From the NCBI RefSeq assembly GCF_900105055.1, contig NZ_FNTA01000004.1, positions 3,689,501-3,753,500 on the forward strand: 64,000 bases of DNA. Reading direction: 5' to 3'. This DNA is from Amycolatopsis lurida (GTDB lineage Bacteria > Actinomycetota > Actinomycetes > Mycobacteriales > Pseudonocardiaceae). This document shows, piece after piece, positions 58,123 through 64,000 of this stretch. Positions within the stretch are counted from its first letter, which is position 1, and every line of letters begins with the position of its first letter. The position numbers and the translations under genes were made by a program. The notes below the pieces were generated by a model that ran no database searches, was not told the origin of the DNA, and saw only the letters and a list, made by a program, of their open reading frames with translations.

Positions 58123-58758
58123 TCAGTTCTCCTCCGGCAGATGAGCCGCGGTGATCTCCGCGGCGACCGTCCAGCCGAGCGCCAGGTACAACGCGCGGCC
58201 CTCCTCCGTGGCGACCAGGACCGCTCGTTCCGCTCCGGCGGCGACCGCCACCTCGTCGAGCCGTCGCATGACGAATCTGCCCAGCCCTCGCCGCTGATGC
58301 TCGGGCTCGGTCACGACCTGGTCGATCACCGCCGTGCCGCCGGCGATCGCGACCCGGCCGGTGGCCGCGCGTGACCCGTCCGGCGCGCGCACCACCACGT
58401 CGGTGACGACGCCGTCACCGACCAGCTCCGCCCGATACGGCTCGGGCGCGGCCAGCACGGGCCGCAGCGCCATCGGGGCGCTCATCAGGTACTCCGGCGG
58501 GCCGACCTCCCATTCCGGCGGGACCGTCTTCGCCACCTCGTCCCTCGGGCCGCTCACCTTGAGCCACGTTCCCGGCTCGGTCAGCGAACGGGCCCGGCGG
58601 GCGACCGATGAGGCGTCCGCCAGCACATATCTCACGCGATGCCCGGGACGCCCGACGTCGAGCCGGTAGCCGTCCGGTTCGGCCACCGGGACGCCGACAC
58701 CGCGGGAGAGCGCCCAGCCGTGCACCCATGCCTTGATCAGCCCTGCCACCCCAGTCAT
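58123..58758 (-). CDS. GNAT-family N-acetyltransferase
   Basis: 211 residues. The C-terminal half holds the acetyl-CoA site: V-V-T-E-P-E-H-Q-R-R-G-L-G-R-F-V-M (motif A), then A-L-Y-L-A-L-G-W (motif B). The N-terminal half is a second, degenerate GNAT-like region. Substrate unknown. Its stop lies beside the VOC scar. Confidence 0.85.
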   Translation of the reverse strand: MTGVAGLIKAWVHGWALSRGVGVPVAEPDGYRLDVGRPGHRVRYVLADASSVARRARSLTEPGTWLKVSGPRDEVAKTVPPEWEVGPPEYLMSAPMALRPVLAAPEPYRAELVGDGVVTDVVVRAPDGSRAATGRVAIAGGTAVIDQVVTEPEHQRRGLGRFVMRRLDEVAVAAGAERAVLVATEEGRALYLALGWTVAAEITAAHLPEEN

Positions 58759-58823
58759 CGTTCGATGATGGCATCGGCCACCGACAGTCCCGGACGAGCG
58801 GGCGAACCTGCGAGGATGACTCG

Positions 58824-59516
58824 GTGGCCGACGACGAGCGCGAACAGGTGTGGAGTGCGACCGTCGATCATCTGCGCACGATGATCGATTCGGGCAGGCT
58901 CCCCGCCGGATCGAGGTTGCCCGCCGAACGGGCGCTCTGCGAACAGCTCGGGATCAGCCGCGGTTCGCTGCGGCAGGCGTTGCGGGTGCTGGACTCCATC
59001 GGCTACGTGCAGGTGCGGCCGGGCTCGGGCACGTATGTCCGCGAGAAGATCGACGAGCAACCCCTGCGCGGCTGGTTCTCCGAGCACGAGCAGCTGGTCG
59101 AGAAGCTGTTCGACCTGCGGACCACCGTCGAGCCCACGCTCGCCGAGCGGCTCGCGCTCGACCACACCCCGCGGGTGCTCGCCCGGCTGGAAGGCACCGT
59201 CGAGGAGATGGACCGGGCCGCGGCCGACGGCGACATGCTGCGCGTGATCGCGGCCGACGCCGAATTCCACCGGGTGATCGCGGAGAACGCGGGCAATGAC
59301 GACGTCACCGATCTGCTGCGTTCGGTGCTGTCCCTGGTCGGCGAGGAACGGCGGGCGGCACTACGGCTTCCGGGGCAGATCCGGAAGGCCGTCGACGAGC
59401 ACCGCGCGATCCTCGAGGCGATCCGCGGCTCGGACGCGGCGACCGCGCGCGAGATCACCCTGCGGCATCTGCTCGACGCCAAGACCCTCGTCCACGACTA
59501 CACGACCCGGGACTGA
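58824..59516 (+). CDS. FadR/GntR-family regulator
   Basis: 230 residues. Winged helix: G-S-R-L-P-A-E-R-A-L-C-E-Q-L-G-I-S-R and P-G-S-G-T-Y-V, followed by the FCD ligand domain with metal His in E-F-H-R-V-I-A, H-R-A-I-L and H-L-L-D. It binds a carboxylate or sugar acid. GTG start with GAGGA before it. The methyltransferase gene follows in the same direction. Confidence 0.88.
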   Translation: MADDEREQVWSATVDHLRTMIDSGRLPAGSRLPAERALCEQLGISRGSLRQALRVLDSIGYVQVRPGSGTYVREKIDEQPLRGWFSEHEQLVEKLFDLRTTVEPTLAERLALDHTPRVLARLEGTVEEMDRAAADGDMLRVIAADAEFHRVIAENAGNDDVTDLLRSVLSLVGEERRAALRLPGQIRKAVDEHRAILEAIRGSDAATAREITLRHLLDAKTLVHDYTTRD

Positions 59517-59593
59517 CGCTTCCTCGATGGCGCTCGGGGATCCGCACGGGTAGAGTTTTCAGAAGGTTGTGAAACTTCTGACGGGGGTGTGCG

Positions 59594-60409
59594 GTGGAGA
59601 AGGTCCGGTTCACCGAAGAGAAGGCGACGATGCTCGCCACGCTGTACGGCCGGGCGCTCGACGCCCGCGGCGACCGGCCGATCCTCGGCGACAAGGCCGC
59701 CGACGAGGCCGTCAAGCAGATCGACTACGACTTCGCTTCGCTCGGCGTGAACCCCGACATGGGCCTGACCGTCGCGATGCGGGCCAAGCCGATGGACGAC
59801 TGGGCCTCGGCGTTCCTGAGGGAACACCCGGACGCGACCGTCGTCCAGCTCGGCTGCGGGATGGACAGCCGCGTGTACCGCGTCGACCCGCCGCCTTCGG
59901 TGCGGTGGTTCGACGTCGACTACCCCGACGTCGTCGACCTGCGCGCCCGGATCTACCCCGCGCGGGACGGCTACCGGACCATCGGCTCGTCCGTGACCGA
60001 CTTCGGGTGGCTCGACGAGATCCCGTCGGACAAACCCGGGCTGGTGATCGCGGAGGGGCTGACGATGTACCTGCGGCCGTCCGAAGGCGAGGAATTGCTG
60101 AGGCGGCTGATCGCGCATTTCCCGCAAGGCGGCGAAATGGTCTTCGACATCTTCAGCAGGCTGGGGATCAAACTGCAGAAGCTGAATCCCGTGGTCCGCA
60201 AGGCCAAGGCGACGCTGTACTGGGGCATCGACGAGATCTCCGAACTGGAACGGCTCGGCTTGACACTCGTGTCGAAACTCGACTCGACGGATTACGCGAC
60301 GCCCGAAGTGAAGGCGCGGATCTCGGCGTCGATGCGGGCGCAGTTGTGGGTCGCGGGACTGTTCCCGGCGTTCAAGAAGATGGGGCGGATCCTGCGAATG
60401 CGGTTCTGA
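59594..60409 (+). CDS. LCMT-type SAM-dependent methyltransferase
   Basis: 271 residues. V-V-Q-L-G-C-G-M-D-S-R-V-Y-R (SAM loop of the leucine-carboxyl-methyltransferase/TcmP group), W-F-D-V-D-Y-P-D-V and A-E-G-L-T-M-Y-L. The family methylates carboxyls or small polyketides. GTG start after GGGGG. Not in an evident biosynthetic cluster. Confidence 0.85.
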   Translation: MEKVRFTEEKATMLATLYGRALDARGDRPILGDKAADEAVKQIDYDFASLGVNPDMGLTVAMRAKPMDDWASAFLREHPDATVVQLGCGMDSRVYRVDPPPSVRWFDVDYPDVVDLRARIYPARDGYRTIGSSVTDFGWLDEIPSDKPGLVIAEGLTMYLRPSEGEELLRRLIAHFPQGGEMVFDIFSRLGIKLQKLNPVVRKAKATLYWGIDEISELERLGLTLVSKLDSTDYATPEVKARISASMRAQLWVAGLFPAFKKMGRILRMRF

Positions 60410-60421
60410 AAGCGGGTGCGG

Positions 60422-60777
60422 CTCGCGAGTGGCTAGGACGGTTGTATTCGAGGGGTAAGTCAAAGTGGCGTGTCGCCTGCCGCAGGCTCGCCCGCTGGAC
60501 CTGACGCGCCCATAACCGTCCACAAAGGATGCCGATTCCGCCATTTGTGTCCGATTTGGGCGCTTTGCGCGGGGGTCGTGAGTGGTAATGATCGTTCTAA
60601 CGCTCTTTGCCGCTCACGACCAGTTCAGGCCGGGGTGAGCCCGCAAGCCGGTCCGGAAGCCTGCCGTCCAGGGCGGTCATCTCATCGCGAAGTCGGCGAA
60701 GACGGCCTGCGCGCCAGGGATTCGATCGCGCCGCGTTCGACTTACCCCCTCACTGACCGTCCTGACCACTCACGAGG
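60422..60777. repeat. MITE-like 350-base element with nested inverted repeats
   Basis: Ends 60422-60461 and 60739-60777 are about 40-base imperfect inverted repeats (CTCGNGAGTGG, AGGACGGT and GGGGTAAGTC shared). Inside, 60574-60621 is another hairpin with GGTCGTGAG arms. The GAGTGG-AGGACGGT part also occurs as the hairpin at 22851-22889. The element fills nearly the whole gap between the methyltransferase and FBP genes and holds no gene. Confidence 0.65.
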
Positions 60778-60779
60778 CG

Positions 60780-61280
60780 TCAGCGTGACTCCAGCACCCG
60801 CTCGACGAACCGGTGCAGCTTGTCCTCAAGCCGGAAGACACGCTCCTCCAGCGTCAGGGACTCGAACGGCTGCGGCACGTCCGACTGCAGCTCGCCGCGG
60901 ATGTACTGACTGCACGCGAGGTTCGCGCACGCGTAGATGCCGAGCGTGTTCCCCTCGCGCCCGGATTTCCCGGCGCGACGGCCGGAGAACAGCGCGATGT
61001 CCGACATCGGATGTGTCGTGGTGCACAGGCCGCACATGTTGCTCAGCAGGACACGGCCCTTCGGCCGGGGAGCCGCCCGCAGGGACAGCCCGACGATTTC
61101 CCCGCGGTACGGCAGCACGAGATACGCCCTGGAGGCGGCCTTCGGATCGCGCCAGCCGAGGAATTCCCTTTTCTCCCAAGGGATCTCTTCGGGCCGGGCG
61201 GGCAGCGTGACCCCTTTGGCCTCACCTCGGGTGCAGTTCACGAAGGACGCTCTGATCTCGTCCTGGTCCAGCGGTTCCAT
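60780..61280 (-). CDS. FBP-domain protein (FusB-like EF-G binding)
   Basis: 166 residues. C-terminal treble-clef zinc site C-G-L-C (about 83-86) and C-A-N-L-A-C (about 118-123) with T-L-G-I-Y-A between, the FBP pattern. FusB proteins bind EF-G and rescue ribosomes stalled by fusidic acid; actinobacterial forms are also common in non-resistant strains. The stop is three bases from the MITE-like repeat. Confidence 0.85.
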   Translation of the reverse strand: MEPLDQDEIRASFVNCTRGEAKGVTLPARPEEIPWEKREFLGWRDPKAASRAYLVLPYRGEIVGLSLRAAPRPKGRVLLSNMCGLCTTTHPMSDIALFSGRRAGKSGREGNTLGIYACANLACSQYIRGELQSDVPQPFESLTLEERVFRLEDKLHRFVERVLESR

Positions 61281-61349
61281 ACCCGCACGGTAACCAGCGC
61301 ACCCGAGAACGGGCGAACCGTTTTCCGCCGGAGGTCATACGATCACCGG

Positions 61350-62849
61350 GTGCGCGGGAAGACGATGTCGAGCCGGTTCCGGCTGGTGCTCAGGACCAGT
61401 CTCGGCTTCGCCGCGCTCGGCGTCGGATCCAGCGTGTGCGGCGCCGGTGTGGTCGCGTTGCTGCTGCTCCTGCAGGGCCTGCCGAGCGAGGTCGGCGATC
61501 GCGGCTGGATCCTCGGTGTCACCGCGGCCGGCATCGTCGCGCTGTCGCTGATCGTCGGCACCTTGTGGACGGCGTGGCTCCAGCGGCGCACGGCGGTGTG
61601 GTTCGTGTTCGGCCGCCCGCCGACCAAGGCCGAGGCCGAACTGGCGCTCCGGCTCCCGGTCGACATGGGGATCGTCAGCGGCACCCTCTGGCTGATCGGC
61701 ACGATCGTGCTCGGCGCGCTCGCGCGGGTGCTCGGGTCCTGGATGGACGCGCTCGGGATGGCGCTGGTGATCGGGCTCGGCGGGCTGACCACGGTCGGCC
61801 TCACCTATCTCGCCGCGGAATGGGTCGCGCGGCCGGTGATGACGATCGCGCTCAAGGTGACCCCGCCGAAGGGGACGCTCAGGGTCACCGTGCGCACCAG
61901 GGTGGTCGTCACCTGGTCGCTGGCGAGCGGCGTGCCGTTCCTCGGGGTGCTGCTGGTGGCCGCCCCGCCGGACCTCGGCCAGGGCGACCACGTCGCGAGC
62001 CTGATCATGCTTTCGGCGATCGGCCTCGGTGTCGGCGCGATCGGGACGGGCCTGCTCGCGAAGGCCGTCGCGACGCCGCTGCACCGGCTGCGGGTCGCTC
62101 TCGACGAGATCGCGCGCGGCAACAAGGAGATCGTGGTCGAAGTCGACGATTCCAGCGAGATCGGCCTGCTCCAGACCTCGGTCAACGACCTGGCCGCCGG
62201 GCTCCGCGAGCAGGAGCGGATGCGGGATCTCTTCGGCAGGCACGTCGGGGACGAGGTCGCGCGGCACGCGCTCGAGTACGGCGCCTCCCTTTCGGGTGAC
62301 GTGCGCGAGGTGACGGCGCTGTTCGTCGACGTCGTCGATTCGACGGCCTTGGCGAGCCGCACCCCGCCCGAAGAGCTCGTGAAGACGCTCAACCGGTTCT
62401 TCACCAGCGTGGTGCACGCGGTCGGGGCACGCGGCGGGCTGGTCAACAAGTTCCAGGGTGACGCCGCGCTCTGCGTCTTCGGCGCCCCGACCAGGCTCGC
62501 GGACGCGCCGACGGCGGCGCTTTCGGCCGCGCGGGCCATCCGGGACGCCGTCCAGGAGACGGGCGAGCTGGACCTCGGCATCGGCGTCGCGAGCGGGCGG
62601 GTCTTCGCCGGGCAGCTGGGGACGAGCAGCCGGTTCGAGTACACCGTCATCGGCGACGCGGTGAACGAGGCCGCCCGCCTGACCGAGTACGCGAAATCCG
62701 CCGACGGCCGGATCCTGGCGAGCGAGGCGGTGCTCGAGGCGGCGTTGGAGAACGAGCGCTCGCACTGGAAGCCGTACGCGGAACTCGAGCTGCGCGGGCG
62801 ACAGGAGCCGACGCACGCCTGGGAGGCGAGCGTGCTCAGCCCGGAATGA
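61350..62849 (+). CDS. Membrane adenylate cyclase with HAMP domain
   Basis: 499 residues, GTG start (an ATG five codons later is possible). Six membrane helices in residues 1-245, HAMP about 245-300 (P-L-H-R-L-R-V-A-L-D-E-I-A-R-G), class III cyclase domain about 310-490. Metal-binding F-V-D-V-V-D and K-F-Q-G-D-A are intact, substrate-binding I-G-D-A-V-N-E-A-A-R-L too. That is the architecture of the mycobacterial Rv1318c/Rv3645 group. Its last 14 bases overlap fabH. Confidence 0.88.
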   Translation: MRGKTMSSRFRLVLRTSLGFAALGVGSSVCGAGVVALLLLLQGLPSEVGDRGWILGVTAAGIVALSLIVGTLWTAWLQRRTAVWFVFGRPPTKAEAELALRLPVDMGIVSGTLWLIGTIVLGALARVLGSWMDALGMALVIGLGGLTTVGLTYLAAEWVARPVMTIALKVTPPKGTLRVTVRTRVVVTWSLASGVPFLGVLLVAAPPDLGQGDHVASLIMLSAIGLGVGAIGTGLLAKAVATPLHRLRVALDEIARGNKEIVVEVDDSSEIGLLQTSVNDLAAGLREQERMRDLFGRHVGDEVARHALEYGASLSGDVREVTALFVDVVDSTALASRTPPEELVKTLNRFFTSVVHAVGARGGLVNKFQGDAALCVFGAPTRLADAPTAALSAARAIRDAVQETGELDLGIGVASGRVFAGQLGTSSRFEYTVIGDAVNEAARLTEYAKSADGRILASEAVLEAALENERSHWKPYAELELRGRQEPTHAWEASVLSPE

Positions 62850-63834
62850 CGTCCGGCCAGCGCAGCAGCGTCGAGCCCCAGGTCAGCCCGGCGCCGAAGG
62901 CACCCATCACGACGCGGTGCCCCGGCTGGAGCGCCCCCTCCTTGGCCGCGTCGGCCAGCGCGATCGGGATCGACGCCGCACTCGTGTTGCCGACCTTCTC
63001 GATGTTCGAGTACATCACGTCCTCCGCGAGCCCGAGCTGCTTCGCACAGGTCTGCAGGATGCGGATGTTCGCCTGGTGCCCGATGAACCGGTCGATGTCG
63101 CCGACCACCCAGCCCGCGGAGTCCAGCACCGTGCGCGCCGATTCGGCCATGCGGGCGCAGGCGTGCCGGAAGACGGTCTGGCCCTGCATCACCAGATAGT
63201 GGTCGCGCGGGTCGTCCGAGCGGCGGTTCTTCGCGCCGCCCGCCTCGACCCAGAGCAGTTCCGCGAGCGCGCCTTCGCTGTGCAGGTCGAACGCGCCGAG
63301 CGCGCCGAGTTCGTCAGGGTCGCCCGCGCGCAGGAGGACGGCGCCTGCTCCGTCGCCGAAGATCGGCACCGTGCCGCGGTCTTCGGGGTCGACGAGCGAG
63401 GTGAAGACGTCGGCGCCGATCACCAGCACCCGCCGCGCGATCCCGGCGGCGATCAGCCCGGCGCCGGTGGCGAGCCCGTAGACGAACCCGCTGCACACGG
63501 CGTTGACGTCGAACGCGGCGGCGCCGTTCAGCCCGAGTTCGGTCGCGACCTGGGGCGCGCTGGCCGGGCACAGCTGGTCCGCCGTCGACGTCGCGAGCAC
63601 GACGGCGTCCGCCGCGGTCTCGCCCGCCGACGCCAGCGCCCGGCGCCCCGCCTCGACCGCGAGGTCCACAGTGGACGTCCCCGCGTCGACGACCCGGCGT
63701 TCGGCGATGCCGGTCCGCGAGCGGATCCACTCATCGGAGGTGTCCAGCCGCTGGGCGATCTCCTCGTTGCCCACCACGCGCGGAGGCAGCCATGAGCCGA
63801 GACCGGCGAGAACGGCGGCCTGAGATGAGGGCAC
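62836..63834 (-). CDS. fabH: Beta-ketoacyl-ACP synthase III
   Basis: 332 residues from GTG 63832-63834. AAAGGA stands 8 bases before it, whereas the ATG at 63873 has no ribosome site; with this start the active Cys is C114, the position expected for FabH. Triad: Cys in A-V-C-S-G-F, His in G-H-Q-A-N-I-R and Asn in G-N-T-S-A-A-S. It primes fatty acid synthesis from acyl-CoA and malonyl-ACP. No fatty acid operon adjoins here, so it could also be a starter enzyme for a secondary pathway. Confidence 0.9.
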   Translation of the reverse strand: MPSSQAAVLAGLGSWLPPRVVGNEEIAQRLDTSDEWIRSRTGIAERRVVDAGTSTVDLAVEAGRRALASAGETAADAVVLATSTADQLCPASAPQVATELGLNGAAAFDVNAVCSGFVYGLATGAGLIAAGIARRVLVIGADVFTSLVDPEDRGTVPIFGDGAGAVLLRAGDPDELGALGAFDLHSEGALAELLWVEAGGAKNRRSDDPRDHYLVMQGQTVFRHACARMAESARTVLDSAGWVVGDIDRFIGHQANIRILQTCAKQLGLAEDVMYSNIEKVGNTSAASIPIALADAAKEGALQPGHRVVMGAFGAGLTWGSTLLRWPDVIPG

Positions 63835-64000
63835 CAAGGAATCCTTTCGCGGGGGAAATGAGAGGTCTGCCATTCACTTGTAAGCGCTACCATTCAGTAG
63901 ACCCGCCAGTTGTGTTCCGGGTCACAATTCAAAGAATTCTCATCTTCTCCCCGGAGTGACCGGGCACACGGGCCGAGCACCCGAATGGGTGACGCACGCC
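63835..64000. other. Upstream region of fabH, nothing recognised
   Basis: 166 bases to the right edge. CATTCACTTG and CATTCAGTAG (63871-63900) form a short direct repeat that may be regulatory. No gene start or tRNA is visible. Confidence 0.3.

Overview
The window is about 70% G+C, with strong G/C third-position bias, GTG/TTG starts, WhiB, SigF/RsbW, ESX/EspG-PPE, MpaB and FUSC-type genes and no rRNA. This points to a filamentous actinomycete of the Pseudonocardiaceae, most likely Amycolatopsis or a close relative. That placement is inferred from gene content and style of intergenic palindromes, not from a marker gene.

Layout. 1-13 kb is ordinary chromosome: the tail of a lyase, a two-repeat lipoprotein, a beta-lactamase-fold protein, an MpaB oxygenase, two alpha/beta hydrolases with an OhrR-type regulator, a DUF574 methyltransferase, PadR plus fadH (2,4-dienoyl-CoA reductase), tyrA (prephenate dehydrogenase) and a TauD dioxygenase. 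At 13.0-13.7 kb a small S1-domain gene sits between degenerate inverted repeats. FUSC and SRPBCC genes follow. At 16.4-20.7 kb is a compact minus-strand module: an ECF-like sigma factor, a soluble partner translationally coupled to it, a large TPR-CHAT (caspase-fold) protease and a 55-residue upstream peptide gene. From 20.8 to 28.3 kb are SGNH hydrolase, NAD(P)-binding/TetR pair, MarR plus ABC-2 exporter, a broken lipoprotein, TetR and a YdjM-type membrane protein. At 28.3-31.0 kb is a SigF partner-switching cluster (STAS antagonist, WhiB3/WhiD-like regulator, RsbW/UsfX-like anti-sigma, SigF, second RsbW-like kinase) with a good SigF-type promoter in front. 31-36.8 kb carries regulators, nitroreductase, hydrolase, a secreted HNH nuclease, a Sel1-repeat protein, a SWIM protein, and an SDR/TetR pair.

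36.8-47.4 kb is a genomic island of lower G+C: vsr and dcm (m5C methylase) diverge from five overlapping genes (Z1-type helicase, PD-(D/E)XK protein, GHKL/MORC-like ATPase, an unrecognised protein and a DUF6339-like protein). They are followed by a convergent AspBHI/Mrr-like, probably modification-dependent, endonuclease. This reads as a restriction-modification related anti-phage system. It runs into a tRNA cluster (47.8-49.1 kb): five plus-strand tRNAs, some with odd D-arms (Trp, Arg, Ser, Arg, Cys), and two canonical minus-strand tRNAs (Arg-ACG, Ser-GCT) marking the return to the core chromosome.

49.1-64 kb is again core: an MprF-like DUF2156 membrane protein, acetoacetate-CoA ligase, an ESX (type VII) accessory operon (YxxxD protein, PPE/WXG-like, EspG), a dienelactone-hydrolase-fold protein, hisC-like aminotransferase, TauE/SafE permease, GNAT, FadR-type regulator, LCMT-type methyltransferase, a MITE-like inverted repeat, an FBP (FusB-like) protein, a six-TM HAMP adenylate cyclase and fabH.

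The two most interesting places are the sigma/partner/CHAT-protease module with its tiny proline-rich peptide, which resembles in logic a protease-released sigma switch, and the Z1/GHKL defence operon beside dcm-vsr. Several families of perfect intergenic palindromes close transcription units, and a pair of consensus DnaA boxes lies between two convergent genes.
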